Assembly (NCBI GenBank): GCA_038103695.1
Contig: JAYNZN010000003.1
Span: forward strand, 3,766-67,765
Reading direction: 5' to 3'
DNA: 64,000 nucleotides
From: Chordibacter sp038103695
Lineage (GTDB): Bacteria > Verrucomicrobiota > Verrucomicrobiia > Opitutales > Seribacteraceae
Shown: in pieces, positions 41,867 to 51,596 of the stretch
Layout: each line of letters begins with the position of its first letter
Position numbering within the stretch: the first letter of the stretch is position 1
Notes under the pieces: generated by a model
The model's input: only the letters and a program-made list of their open reading frames with translations
Told to the model about the DNA's origin: nothing
Database searches by the model: none
Program-made: the position numbers and the translations under genes

Positions 41867-44071
41867 TTGAAAACAAGTCCTAAGAGGTCACAAATTCTTG
41901 TAGTGGGCGGAGGTTTGGCTGGTATTTGCGCAGCTATTTCCGCTGCAAGACAAGGTTGTTTGGTTAATTTGATAGAGGCTAGACAGACCATTGGTGGAAG
42001 AATTGGAGAAGAAATTCGAATTCCTTTTGATCTTCCTGGCGGATCTAATTCAGTGTTTCCTCGAGAGTCTGGTTTATTGGATGAAATCTGTCACAAGCTT
42101 TTAGCAGACAACACCGAAGGGACGCATGCCGGACAAGGCAGGGTGCTCTCCACTCTTTTACATAATGAGCCAAGAGTCCAAGTATTCACCGGAGTTCGTG
42201 TACTTGAGACCAATCTTAATTCTAAGGGAGACAAAATCGCAGCATGTTTGGGAATTTGTCAAAGCACGGGAAGTCGATTTTTGTTCAAAGCAGAATATTT
42301 TATCGACTGTTCTGGAAGCGGTAATCTTTCTCAACTTGCCGGGGCTCCCGGTGAAGAAGGGATTGACTTGGGTGAAGAAGATTCCTCCAATTCCAACCCC
42401 CAAACCCAAAGAACAGTTGCGCTCGTACAAATCGTTAAACGAGAGCAAGCAGTCCCCTTTACTTGCCCTTCTTGGGTTAAAATCAAATGGGAAGAGAACC
42501 ATCTTGAACCGCGCCTTGAATGGCTCGAATCTTTAAATCGGTCCCTATTGGGCTATCATCATATCGAATGGGTGTCTTCCCCAAGTACAAGATCTCCGTC
42601 TTCTGATGAGATTGCATGGGCGGCATGGGATTTTATCAAAAATAGATCACCCATGCAGAATGCCTCAGCCGATCTTGCGATTGAAAGAATATCCCCCATT
42701 CAATTATCTAAATCTGGATTTCGAGGCCACGGGGATTATCAAATCTGCAAGGAGGACCTTACAGAGGGAACGAGCTTTCACGATTCTGTTGCGGTTGGCA
42801 GGTCCCCCCTGCAAGGAGGTGCTCCCCTACTCTGTTCAAACCGTGGGAAATTCGCCTTACCGCAACCCTTTGAAATTCCTTTGCGTGCCTTGTATTCTAA
42901 AAAAATAAGGAATTTACTATGGGCTGGCGAGCACGCTTCTGTCAGCTCTGACGCTTCATTAAACCTTGGCCACACACCCACAGCTGCTCAATTGGGTATT
43001 GCTACCGGTCATTGTGCTGCCCACTGCCTTCAGAAAAAGAGGCTGCCAAGAACTATCGCCAAAAAGGGACACATCGAAGATCTCCGAAAATCTTTGGAAG
43101 CATGCAATCATCGAACTGGGCTAACTCCCCTAGAAGATGAGCACGACCTCTCTCCATCCGCACAAGTATCCGCATCCAGCACCTGGGAAGAAAAAAATAT
43201 TCGGCTACTGGAATGTAAAATCGGACCAAAGACCCAAGCATGCCTGATTCAGTTTCCAGTAAAAGAAGCCTTAATTGATGTAACAGTCCTCTCTCTGTCA
43301 TGTGAAAAACCTTTGACCTTGGATGCCCGACTTTTGGCAGGTACCTTTTTTGATTCAAATCTTCCGGGAGATTGTCTCGACACTTGTTCTTACGACATTG
43401 TCGAAGCAGGAGTACACAAAATTTCTTTGGATCTTAAAACATCTCACAAATGCACAGGCTGGTACTTTCTTGAGATTTCTTCTGTGGATTCTTTCAGTGT
43501 TATGGAAGTCAAAAACCCTCCAGTCGGTCTCAAAGTATCCTACCCTCAGGAAGTTTCCAATAGCGGTGCTTACAATTCCTTTTCCAATTATCTGCATCAG
43601 CCCCCTTCGGACTATCCCACTTTATTCGGCCCCCTAGTTGAGATTTCTACCCAAGACAGGCCCTACTCTGCTCAGAATGTCCTCAACCATTTTCACCGCC
43701 CCTCCCATTTGCCCAACCTTTGGATTTCCAAACCAAGCGATTTTAAATACCCCGAATTCCTGGAAATAATTTGGCCCAAGGAAGTCGAAATCTCCAAGAT
43801 CTGCATACATTTTGATGGCATGTATGATTTGCTTTTTCCTCCACAACCACTTCCTGAATTGACCCAACCTCTTCCATCTCTAATTAAAGACTATCGAATA
43901 TACACACTGTCTTCTTCTGGGAAATCAAAATTGCTCATAGAAATTAAAGACAATTTCCTTTCCTTTCGAGAGCACGAATTTGACCCCATTTGCGTTAAAG
44001 GAGTGGAGATCGAAATACTTAAAACTCATGGATTCGACAGAGCACAAATTTACCGAGTTGCGACTTACTAG
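41867..44071 (+). CDS. FAD-dependent oxidoreductase, secreted-type or cytoplasmic, unknown substrate
   Basis: 734 residues starting at TTG 41867. An N-terminal Rossmann FAD site (ILVVGGGLAGICAAISAARQG, then LIEARQTIGGRIGEE) belongs to the FAD_oxidored type found in many Verrucomicrobiota and Planctomycetota. A second FAD region ends LLWAGEHASVSSDASLNLGHTPTAAQLGIATGHCAAHC (about 350-390). The last 300 residues look beta-rich, with two discoidin-like or carbohydrate-binding-like segments. No signal peptide is visible. Substrate unknown. Confidence 0.75.
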   Translation: MKTSPKRSQILVVGGGLAGICAAISAARQGCLVNLIEARQTIGGRIGEEIRIPFDLPGGSNSVFPRESGLLDEICHKLLADNTEGTHAGQGRVLSTLLHNEPRVQVFTGVRVLETNLNSKGDKIAACLGICQSTGSRFLFKAEYFIDCSGSGNLSQLAGAPGEEGIDLGEEDSSNSNPQTQRTVALVQIVKREQAVPFTCPSWVKIKWEENHLEPRLEWLESLNRSLLGYHHIEWVSSPSTRSPSSDEIAWAAWDFIKNRSPMQNASADLAIERISPIQLSKSGFRGHGDYQICKEDLTEGTSFHDSVAVGRSPLQGGAPLLCSNRGKFALPQPFEIPLRALYSKKIRNLLWAGEHASVSSDASLNLGHTPTAAQLGIATGHCAAHCLQKKRLPRTIAKKGHIEDLRKSLEACNHRTGLTPLEDEHDLSPSAQVSASSTWEEKNIRLLECKIGPKTQACLIQFPVKEALIDVTVLSLSCEKPLTLDARLLAGTFFDSNLPGDCLDTCSYDIVEAGVHKISLDLKTSHKCTGWYFLEISSVDSFSVMEVKNPPVGLKVSYPQEVSNSGAYNSFSNYLHQPPSDYPTLFGPLVEISTQDRPYSAQNVLNHFHRPSHLPNLWISKPSDFKYPEFLEIIWPKEVEISKICIHFDGMYDLLFPPQPLPELTQPLPSLIKDYRIYTLSSSGKSKLLIEIKDNFLSFREHEFDPICVKGVEIEILKTHGFDRAQIYRVATY

Positions 44072-44085
44072 CATTACATGGAACA

Positions 44086-44100
44086 GGCAGTGGTACTGCC
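44086..44100 (+). terminator. Short hairpin after the FAD oxidoreductase gene
   Basis: Perfect 6-bp stem GGCAGT/ACTGCC with a 3-base loop, 15 bases after the stop. Only CCCTTTC follows, so a terminator call is tentative. Confidence 0.35.
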
Positions 44101-44170
44101 CCTTTCAAAAATTAATAAAATGTAACATTGATTTTGATTAGAAATCGTTACAGATTAAACCTATAGCCTT

Positions 44171-45526
44171 ATGAATGTCCTTGCCGTAATCTTTCGTCTC
44201 CTTGCCACTTTTTCATTAGCTGCCCTCGGAGGGTTCATTTGGTTGAAATGGGATACCCAAACCGCACAATCACATTCTTTCCTGGATGAGGTGGTATCCG
44301 ATGCTTACAACATTCTCCAATCCGACAAAGAAGGCACTTGGAAGGATATCTCCTCAAAAAAAAGTGCATTCAATGAAGTTTTCGATGCTAACGACCCTGT
44401 CGGACAGAATGATGAAAATCCCCTTGCCGAAGCTGCTGAGACTCTTCGATCTGCGGAGGACATTATCCTCAGAAACCCTGATTATCGTGATAGCTTAGAC
44501 AGCCTGACCAAGGAATACGGCCCTGAGTCACTCACCTGGAATAAAGAGAGCAAAACATGGCAGGTCAATCCGTCCGCAAAACTAAATTCACCTGCCAGTT
44601 TCCAGGATCCATTTTCGGACTCGGTAAAATTCCCCAAGAAAGATGTTAAAAAGGAGGATGGCACTGTTATTAAAGGAGTACCTCGAGACAACCGGCTCAG
44701 AACCGTCATTGGTATGTTATACAAAGACAGACATAACAAATTTGGAGAAATCTCCAAACTGCGTTCGATGATCGTTACTCGTGATATGGAACTGCGCGAA
44801 TATCAAAATCTTTATGCAAAAGAAAAAGAGAGAAAAGAAGAGCTAGAAGATTTAAATGGTAAACTCAACTTGCAGGTTGAAGAACTAACCGCAGACTTAG
44901 CCCTCGAAAAAGAAGAAAGGAAGGCAGAAAATGAAGCTGCTGAACAAAAAGAGAATCTTGCCAACCAACGGATTGCTTCCTTGGAAGAGGAAAAAATAAA
45001 GATCAGCCAAACGCATGAAGAATCTCTCGCGGCTCTAATGGATGAACATCAGCAAACCATTGCTGGCTTAAGAGATGAAATCCGAGAGGCTGAATCCGCT
45101 GGCTACAAGCGAGGCATTGATGAAATGGTTGCAAAACAACAGGGTGGTGAAATCACTGAGCAGGAAGACGAAGTTGCAGTCAATCCTTTCAAGCCAAAAG
45201 AAGATGGCCCTCCAGTTCTCACCCAGAAGGATATTATGATCGCTGCTCAATCTAAAACAATAGGAGAAGCAGGGGTTCCCTCCACGATTGCGAGAATCGA
45301 TGGAAAATCCGGCATGATGCTCATTCCTCTTGGCTCAGACCGAGGAATCGAGCCTGGGCATGTCTTCACCCTTTGGAAAGATAAGCGTAAGGCTGCCCGC
45401 ATTCGCGTGCAAAGCTCACGCCAAGGTTTTTCATTGGCCTACATCCTTCCACGCTTTGGAACTCCAGAAAAACTCCGTCCTGGAGACAATGTTCATGTTG
45501 TGCCTGCACTTGAAGAAACACTTTGA
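44171..45526 (+). CDS. Membrane-anchored coiled-coil protein
   Basis: 451 residues. A single N-terminal hydrophobic segment (VIFRLLATFSLAALGGFIWLKW) is followed by a charged region and a long heptad-rich coiled coil at about 195-320 (Glu, Lys, Leu rich). A C-terminal beta-rich domain of about 70 residues includes MMLIPLGSDRGIEPGHVFTLW and LRPGDNVHVVPAL, which resembles barrel-like domains of envelope-spanning or assembly proteins. No named family recognised. Followed 10 bases later by a tiny lipoprotein gene, so the two may act together in the envelope. Confidence 0.65.
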   Translation: MNVLAVIFRLLATFSLAALGGFIWLKWDTQTAQSHSFLDEVVSDAYNILQSDKEGTWKDISSKKSAFNEVFDANDPVGQNDENPLAEAAETLRSAEDIILRNPDYRDSLDSLTKEYGPESLTWNKESKTWQVNPSAKLNSPASFQDPFSDSVKFPKKDVKKEDGTVIKGVPRDNRLRTVIGMLYKDRHNKFGEISKLRSMIVTRDMELREYQNLYAKEKERKEELEDLNGKLNLQVEELTADLALEKEERKAENEAAEQKENLANQRIASLEEEKIKISQTHEESLAALMDEHQQTIAGLRDEIREAESAGYKRGIDEMVAKQQGGEITEQEDEVAVNPFKPKEDGPPVLTQKDIMIAAQSKTIGEAGVPSTIARIDGKSGMMLIPLGSDRGIEPGHVFTLWKDKRKAARIRVQSSRQGFSLAYILPRFGTPEKLRPGDNVHVVPALEETL

Positions 45527-45536
45527 TACTTGAGTT

Positions 45537-45689
45537 ATGCAAATATTTAAAATTGTCGTGTTTTGCCTTTTTGTTTTATCGCTCAGTGGTTGCTTCACTG
45601 CATCTCCGGACGATTCACGCATGCCACATGCCAGACCTGCCAACTGGGAGTATAGCCTACCTGGCGGTTTTGATCGTGGTTCCCGCTAG
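45537..45689 (+). CDS. Small lipoprotein (50 residues)
   Basis: ATG 45537 to TAG 45689. It has a classic lipoprotein signal: MQIFKIVVFCLFVLSLSGC with Cys19 as the lipidated residue. A 31-residue mature peptide follows, rich in Pro, Asp and Gly (ending LPGGFDRGSR). It sits between the coiled-coil protein and rsmI in a gap otherwise empty, in the same direction. Length is below common gene-calling limits. Function unknown. Confidence 0.7.
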   Translation: MQIFKIVVFCLFVLSLSGCFTASPDDSRMPHARPANWEYSLPGGFDRGSR

Positions 45690-45699
45690 TTCTTGATCA

Positions 45700-46413
45700 G
45701 TGAATCCGGTCGCTACCGGCTCCGGAACTTTGTATTTGGTTGCCACGCCTATTGGCAATTTAAGTGATTTATCAGCTCGAGCTTCTGAAATTCTATCTGA
45801 AGTAGACTTGATTGCATGTGAAGATACCCGAATCACAGGACGACTTCTCGCAAAGCTTTCCATACAGATTCCTCTTCTTTCCTATCGGGAAGAAAATGAA
45901 AAACCTCTTTCAATCGAATTAGCAGACCAAATCGAGGGAGGAAAAACCATTGCACTAGTTTCAGATGCCGGCTGCCCCAACCTTAGTGACCCTGGCTTTC
46001 GATTGGTTCGCGAATGTCATCTTCGTAAAATCAAGGTTGTCCCTATTCCCGGGCCCAATGCTGCCCTCTCTGCACTCATTGCCTCAGGGCTTCCCACCCA
46101 TCAGTTTCTTTATCTTGGTTTTCTTCCTAAAAAATCAGGAGCTGTTCGAAAGATACTTGAAAAATGGAAGGATTTCGAGGGCTCTCTTATCTTTTATGAA
46201 TCCAAGTATAAATTTGAAAAAACTCTCCAGTTAATCCAAGAAACGTTTGGAGGGGATAGGTTCGTTTGCATGGCTCGTGAAATTACTAAAGCACATGAAA
46301 CCATTCGAACCTCGACAGTTTCAGAACTCATCAATTTTTTTCAGGCTTCCAGTGGAAAAGGTGAATTCACACTCGTCATCGCGCCCCACGGATACTCTCT
46401 TTCATCCACCTAA
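45700..46413 (+). CDS. rsmI: 16S rRNA (cytidine-2'-O)-methyltransferase
   Basis: 2'-O-methylates C1402 of 16S rRNA. 237 residues from GTG 45700. Tetrapyrrole-methylase-like fold with GTLYLVATPIGNLSDLSARA, LIACEDTRITGRLL, IALVSDAGCPNLSDPGF, VVPIPGPNAALSALIASGLP and FLGFLPKKSG-type YLGFLPKKSG. The C-terminal SAM region is FGGDRFVCMAREITKAHE. Its stop overlaps the next gene (TAATG). Confidence 0.95.
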   Translation: MNPVATGSGTLYLVATPIGNLSDLSARASEILSEVDLIACEDTRITGRLLAKLSIQIPLLSYREENEKPLSIELADQIEGGKTIALVSDAGCPNLSDPGFRLVRECHLRKIKVVPIPGPNAALSALIASGLPTHQFLYLGFLPKKSGAVRKILEKWKDFEGSLIFYESKYKFEKTLQLIQETFGGDRFVCMAREITKAHETIRTSTVSELINFFQASSGKGEFTLVIAPHGYSLSST

Positions 46414-47327
46414 TGAATCGGTATGCTCTCATTGATATTGGCTCAAACACGAGCAAAGTTTTAATTGCTGAAAAAAACGAATTGGGCAAACAAAGGTTCC
46501 TGGATCAGCACAGTCTTTCATGCCGGTTACTCTCTGAGAAGATTAATGAATCCTCAAGAATATCGGAGCAATCAATTAAACATCTCTTGGATTGTATTGC
46601 CGAACTGAAAGAAAAAATAGCTGATTGGGGTGTTGATCATATTCGCGTGGTGGGAACAGAGGCTCTAAGAAAAGCGGATAACTCCAACGACATTGGCTTA
46701 CACTTCAAAAAACACACTGGTTTATCACTTGAAATTCTCTCTGGTCAGCAAGAGGCAGAGGCGGTGGCAGCCGGATTACGGACTGACCCGAACCTAAGCC
46801 ATATCGAGTCCTTTCTCGCCCTAGATTTAGGTGGAGGAAGTTTAGAACTCATTGAATCAACCAATGGAGAAACCAAGCAGGCAATCAGTTTACCTCTGGG
46901 TGCTGTTGCAATTGCTAGTCAATCAAACACCAGCCTCAAAAGCCCTCTGCCCGAAGAATTATTATTCCAGCTTAGAACTTACATCGAAGCTCAATTGCAT
47001 CTTAAAGCATCGAAATTTTCTCCATCACCACACCCACTGATTGGATGTGGTGGAACATTGGTTTTTTTACGCTCGTTACTTGGAGATTCAAATGGAAAGG
47101 ATTCCTCCAAAATTTGCCTCAGTGATCTGGAGTTTATTATGCAAAAAATGTTTTCTCTGAGCTTGGAAGATAGAATTGCCGGATTTCCCAGACTGCCCGC
47201 CGATCGTGCAGATGTTTTCCCCTTTGGACTACTCTCTGTTGCCTGTGCCATGAAATTCGTCGGTCATAAAAGATTGACCCACTCATTTCATAACCTGCGA
47301 CACGGACTTATTTTCCAACAGGCTTAG
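46413..47327 (+). CDS. Ppx/GppA-family phosphatase
   Basis: 304 residues covering only the two-lobed actin-like core, without the C-terminal HD domain of full-length Ppx. Motifs: ALIDIGSNTSKVLIAE (phosphate 1), VVGTEALRKADN, FLALDLGGGSLELIE (phosphate 2), IGCGGTLVFLR and RADVFPFGLL. Acts on exopolyphosphate or pppGpp in characterised relatives; short forms are less well defined. Coupled to rsmI; convergent with the GH13 gene 5 bases away. Confidence 0.88.
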   Translation: MNRYALIDIGSNTSKVLIAEKNELGKQRFLDQHSLSCRLLSEKINESSRISEQSIKHLLDCIAELKEKIADWGVDHIRVVGTEALRKADNSNDIGLHFKKHTGLSLEILSGQQEAEAVAAGLRTDPNLSHIESFLALDLGGGSLELIESTNGETKQAISLPLGAVAIASQSNTSLKSPLPEELLFQLRTYIEAQLHLKASKFSPSPHPLIGCGGTLVFLRSLLGDSNGKDSSKICLSDLEFIMQKMFSLSLEDRIAGFPRLPADRADVFPFGLLSVACAMKFVGHKRLTHSFHNLRHGLIFQQA

Positions 47328-47332
47328 GAGAA

Positions 47333-49633
47333 TTACTTGTTAAGCACGAACCAATTAAAACTCAGAGGTGGGAGGCTTTGGGAATTTTCAATTTTCCCTC
47401 CAAAACTGACCAAGCAATTTCCTTTTTCCCAAAAATCAGCCTTTGTTCGGTCATTTATTTCAATCGTTTCCATCGAGGCGTTGACGATGACCAAATAGGA
47501 AAGATTGCTTTTGTTTAAGGACCATAAAAACTCAAAAGCCCGTCCATTTCCCAGCTCCACAAATTGCAGCTCCCATTCCCCACGGGTTGATGCCCTCATC
47601 CACTTTCCATGTTCCGATAATCGCAAGCGAATCATTTCCCGGGTAAACTCAACTTCAGTTTTATGCAAATCGCACAAGGTATAATCCAAGGCATTTAAAT
47701 CTCCCCTTTGATAGGTATTTCTTACTCCCTCTTTATGTCGTAAAAAATCCTGCCCTGCGGACAACATTGGAACACCCGGGGCAAGCAAAAGCAATCCATT
47801 GGCTAAAACAGCCAACCTTTTTACCTCCGGTGGCACGGGCATTCCTTTTTCCCAATTATACAGATTCCTAAAACGATCCACTAAGGAATAATCATCGTGA
47901 GATTCCAGATAATTTACCGACTGGCAGGGGTGAAGGTTGTGAGCATCTAGTTGCCCGGTTAGCAAATCCTTCACGACCGAACAATCACCCTCCCCCTTCA
48001 CGAAGCTTAACAACCCCTCCCGGCAAGCATCACTCCAGAGTGCATAGGATGTTTGGTTCATCTTCTGAGGTAATCTGCCTCTAAAGCTCCAAGGTTCAGC
48101 AAATAGTAAAATACCAGGTTTTATTTTTTTTAATTCCTTTTCAATTTCAGTGAGCAATTCCAAGCCTAACAATTCTCCCAAATCAAAGCGAAATCCATCC
48201 ACATCAAAGGTTTCAACCCAATAAATTAGACTATCCAGAATGAGTTTTTTAACCGGCTCAGCATCACAATGTAAGTCATTTCCACAACCACTGTGGTTCG
48301 TCAGCCCTCCACATCCTTCGGTCATAAAGTACAACTCTCGATCCAAATATAAAAGATTCGGTGGAATACCCATATGATTGTAAACCACATCGAGCACCAC
48401 AGCCATCTCGGCCTCATGAAAGTCCTTCACAAGTTCTGCAAACTCCTCAACACCGTTTCCTGCGGAAGGCTCAACGCAATAAACCGATGCCGGCGAGAAA
48501 AAATTCACCGGCATGTAGCCCCAATGATATTCCTCTTTATTTCTGGCATCAAATTCCTGCACAGGTTGTAACTCCACAACATTTGCCCCGAGTTTTTTCA
48601 AATAACAATGGTCGCTCTTCAACCACTTGGATAACCCGGCAAACCCAAGCCTTTCATCATTGGTCAAATCTTCAGCACACTGTGCCAGTAAGTCACGTAG
48701 ATGTGCCTCAACCACAATACAATCTTCAAGAACTGGTGGTTTAAAAACAGGCCCTTCTATTTGTACCGATCTTGCGATTCCAGGTCCGTTTCGCGATAGC
48801 ATGGCCCGTGCATAGGGATCTGTTACCTCCTTGCAGAAAGAACATCCCCTTCCATCTTTTGCGATCACTCTAAACATGTAAGACATACCCTCAGCATTGC
48901 CAGAAATCTCGACCCGCCAGCATCCATCTGATTGTTTTTCCATGGAATAGACAGAGGGACTGGATGGATCTTCACTCTCATACAAAAGAAGTTCCACCTG
49001 ATCAACTCTGGGAGCAAAAACCCTAAATAAGGAACCCTTTGCAGTCCTGGTATATCCAAAACTTCCCTCGGGTCTACAATGGACCCAATCAAAAAGCTCA
49101 TTTGTTTTGCTTGGTTCAACGGGTCTAAACTTTATGACATCGAGTCCACTCCGTGCAGAATCAAAAAGGTAGTTGGTTAGTCCCTCCTTGTTTTTTACAA
49201 CTGAAGGAAAATGAGCATGTGGCTCAATCCACCTCCCACAAGCAGAAGCAAATTTAAACTCAAATTTCCGAGAAAAGTCTTTGGAATTACAAGGGAAGGT
49301 AATCGCTATTCCATTTTTAATAGGCTTAAGCATCCAGTTTTCTTGGACCGTCCAGTCGTTCAAATCACAAAGCAGATAGATGGGCAATTCATGAAGGCCA
49401 TGAAAATCCAATGTTTGTGAAGATAGGAAAAACAACCATGAATCATGATTACGGGCATACCCACCAAGTTCAGCACGCTCATATGGAGAAGATGGTTCAA
49501 ACTCCATTCCCCGCAGAGCAGCCTCCTCCACTAAGTCCTCTGGCAACCGGTCACCAATCCAATCATGTTCAAGAAAGACCCATCCGGTCCCACTTTCATT
49601 TATCCAAACTTTCCCACCTCTGTCGTACACCAT
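47333..49633 (-). CDS. GH13 glycogen-debranching / pullulanase-type enzyme
   Basis: 766 residues. An N-terminal non-catalytic region with CBM48-like strands (residues about 180-260: GYTRTAKGSLFRVFAPRVDQVELLLYE) precedes the GH13 barrel: VVLDVVYNHMGIPPN (region I), VDGFRFDLGELLG (region II, nucleophile Asp), GILLFAEPWSFRG (region III, acid/base Glu) and SVNYLESHDDYSLVDR (region IV). Order and the YxxHD signature fit pullulanase/debranching subfamilies. No signal peptide seen, so it probably debranches glycogen in the cytoplasm alongside MalQ. First 60 residues (KVWINESGTGWVFLEHDW) are unusual. Confidence 0.88.
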   Translation of the reverse strand: MVYDRGGKVWINESGTGWVFLEHDWIGDRLPEDLVEEAALRGMEFEPSSPYERAELGGYARNHDSWLFFLSSQTLDFHGLHELPIYLLCDLNDWTVQENWMLKPIKNGIAITFPCNSKDFSRKFEFKFASACGRWIEPHAHFPSVVKNKEGLTNYLFDSARSGLDVIKFRPVEPSKTNELFDWVHCRPEGSFGYTRTAKGSLFRVFAPRVDQVELLLYESEDPSSPSVYSMEKQSDGCWRVEISGNAEGMSYMFRVIAKDGRGCSFCKEVTDPYARAMLSRNGPGIARSVQIEGPVFKPPVLEDCIVVEAHLRDLLAQCAEDLTNDERLGFAGLSKWLKSDHCYLKKLGANVVELQPVQEFDARNKEEYHWGYMPVNFFSPASVYCVEPSAGNGVEEFAELVKDFHEAEMAVVLDVVYNHMGIPPNLLYLDRELYFMTEGCGGLTNHSGCGNDLHCDAEPVKKLILDSLIYWVETFDVDGFRFDLGELLGLELLTEIEKELKKIKPGILLFAEPWSFRGRLPQKMNQTSYALWSDACREGLLSFVKGEGDCSVVKDLLTGQLDAHNLHPCQSVNYLESHDDYSLVDRFRNLYNWEKGMPVPPEVKRLAVLANGLLLLAPGVPMLSAGQDFLRHKEGVRNTYQRGDLNALDYTLCDLHKTEVEFTREMIRLRLSEHGKWMRASTRGEWELQFVELGNGRAFEFLWSLNKSNLSYLVIVNASMETIEINDRTKADFWEKGNCLVSFGGKIENSQSLPPLSFNWFVLNK

Positions 49634-49719
49634 CGATCAGCAAAACCATTTCCATCCAAACTGGACAACCGAAAAATTTTGCCCAGTACGCTGGCTACCT
49701 TTAAAAATATTCAATAATT

Positions 49720-50850
49720 ATGTACGGTACTTCCAATAAGGAAAAAATTTTGGTTGCCCTGTCGGGTGGTGTCGATAGTGCTGTGTCTGCCCATCTCCTG
49801 CAGCAATCTGGCCACTTGATCGAAGCAGTCTATGTACGCACATGGGAACACGAGGAGAATATTCTTGGAGACTGTCCTGGTGCTCAAGACCTAAGGGATG
49901 CAGAACAAGTGTGTAATCAATTAAAAATCCCCTTCCGGGTAGTAAATTTTGTCGATTTTTACCAGCGTGAAGTGGTCAATCCAATGGTAGATGGTTATGC
50001 ATCAGGGATTACCCCAAACCCAGATATTCTATGCAACAGGCGTATGAAATTCGGGGCTCTTTGGGAATATGCACAAGCAGAAGGCTTTGAGAGCCTGGCC
50101 ACCGGTCATTACTGCCAGCGCAAGGTGAGCCATAATGGGTTATCTGAGCTTTGGGAGGGAAGAGATAAAAACAAAGACCAGTCCTATTTTCTTGCCCGCC
50201 TAACCCTCGATCAACTCCAATCCGCACGATTTCCAGTAGGTGAAATTAGTAAACCTCAGGTACGGGAGATTGCCAAAGAACTAGACCTTCCCGTGGCGGA
50301 GAAAAAAGACAGTCAGGGAATCTGCTTTTTGGGCAAAGTAAAAGTTCCACAATTTCTTTCTCATTTCATTAAGGATAAACCAGGAAAAATTATTACCACA
50401 AGTGGTGAAGTGGTAGGTGAACATATGGGCCTCCATCGTTATACGCTTGGCCAAAGAAAAGGAATAGGCGTACCCTCAAATACAGACTATAAAAATTATG
50501 TGGTTACTGGTAAGAATGAAGAAAGTAACGAGCTAATTGTTGCGTTTGATCAACCTACAGAAGCCACACTTTGGTCGAAAAAATATAAAGTACATAGCCT
50601 TTGTTTCCTCGAACCATCGATCCAATCTTTTACTGAACTTAAGATGCTTGGTAAAGCACGCTTCCGAGACCCATCTACCCCGATCCGGCTAACACGAAAA
50701 CCGGGGAACGAACATTGTGTCGTTCACTTCACTGAACCTCAGCGTGCTCTCACACCCGGTCAGGTTTTAGCTATCTATGATGGAGAAAGACTAGTGGGAT
50801 CCGGAATTTATTCCCATACATGTCACGGCCGAGCCAGCCTTTCAGCTTGA
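49720..50850 (+). CDS. mnmA: tRNA 2-thiouridylase
   Basis: Thiolates U34 of tRNAs for Lys, Glu and Gln. 376 residues: PP-loop ILVALSGGVDSAVSAHLL, GITPNPDILCNRRMKFGAL with the first catalytic Cys, LATGHYCQR, KDQSYFLARLTLDQL, and KKDSQGICFLGKV with the second Cys. The end of the protein has the usual barrel (HRYTLGQRKGIG, LTPGQVLAIYDGERLVGSGI). Divergent from the GH13 gene with an A/T-rich 86-base spacer. Confidence 0.97.
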   Translation: MYGTSNKEKILVALSGGVDSAVSAHLLQQSGHLIEAVYVRTWEHEENILGDCPGAQDLRDAEQVCNQLKIPFRVVNFVDFYQREVVNPMVDGYASGITPNPDILCNRRMKFGALWEYAQAEGFESLATGHYCQRKVSHNGLSELWEGRDKNKDQSYFLARLTLDQLQSARFPVGEISKPQVREIAKELDLPVAEKKDSQGICFLGKVKVPQFLSHFIKDKPGKIITTSGEVVGEHMGLHRYTLGQRKGIGVPSNTDYKNYVVTGKNEESNELIVAFDQPTEATLWSKKYKVHSLCFLEPSIQSFTELKMLGKARFRDPSTPIRLTRKPGNEHCVVHFTEPQRALTPGQVLAIYDGERLVGSGIYSHTCHGRASLSA

Positions 50851-50877
50851 TCGAATTACATTCATAACCCATAACGA

Positions 50878-51591
50878 ATGGTTTGGAATATGCGACTTCG
50901 TCTGCCGTTAAAAACTAAAAAGAAACTCCCAATTGGCGAGGAACAGTCTCCTCTTAAGACAAAAGAGAATCTTGAGGAGTATCTACAATCTGCAATTTCG
51001 TTTTTACATACCCAGCAAGAGGCCCTTAGATCGATTATTTCAATCCTTGAAGAAGTGGAGAAAATTGCTCCTAACATGAAGGAGGATATCATCCGCAAGA
51101 TTTCCAAAGACCAGGAAATCGAATCAAAGTCGAAATTAAAAGGACTTCGCAAAAGATTAAAATCCTTTGCCAATTTGTGCTTTAACAACCGTCCGCTTTT
51201 TAGCTCTGGAGATACTGATACTTCTTTTGAGCTATTTAAGGGAGCCAGTAAGAACGCTCCAAAAATAAAACAACCTTCAGCTCCGCACTATTTTAAACCT
51301 ATTCAGAAATCCACCACTTCTGTGGATGTTGATGCCGTGCATGCCTCTCTACAAGCTATGCAGGAGATGGTCGGTCACAATGATGCTGTGGCTCAAGACC
51401 TGCAAACTAGTTTTACAGCTCTTGCTAGCGACCCATCTGCTCATGAAAAATTAAAGTTTATTGAGGAACGGGTAAAATCCTGGGTATCCGAGGTGATTGA
51501 TGGTCAGGATGGATTAACTGTGCAAGCTAACATCTTACGTAAGCGGGTTGATAACTTGGTCAATAGCTTGCAGGAAGAGCCCTCTGAGTAA
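50878..51591 (+). CDS. Predicted helical/coiled-coil protein, unknown
   Basis: 237 residues, highly charged, no membrane segment or signal. Residues about 1-60 are basic and heptad-like (KKKLPIGEEQ, LEEYLQSAISFLHTQQEALRSIISILEEVEK). The C-terminal 80 residues are again predicted helix (ASLQAMQEMVGHNDAVAQDLQTSF). A flexible Lys/Pro/Ser region lies between. No family recognised. Followed 5 bases later by the zinc-ribbon gene, so probably cotranscribed. Confidence 0.6.
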   Translation: MVWNMRLRLPLKTKKKLPIGEEQSPLKTKENLEEYLQSAISFLHTQQEALRSIISILEEVEKIAPNMKEDIIRKISKDQEIESKSKLKGLRKRLKSFANLCFNNRPLFSSGDTDTSFELFKGASKNAPKIKQPSAPHYFKPIQKSTTSVDVDAVHASLQAMQEMVGHNDAVAQDLQTSFTALASDPSAHEKLKFIEERVKSWVSEVIDGQDGLTVQANILRKRVDNLVNSLQEEPSE

Positions 51592-51596
51592 TTTCT

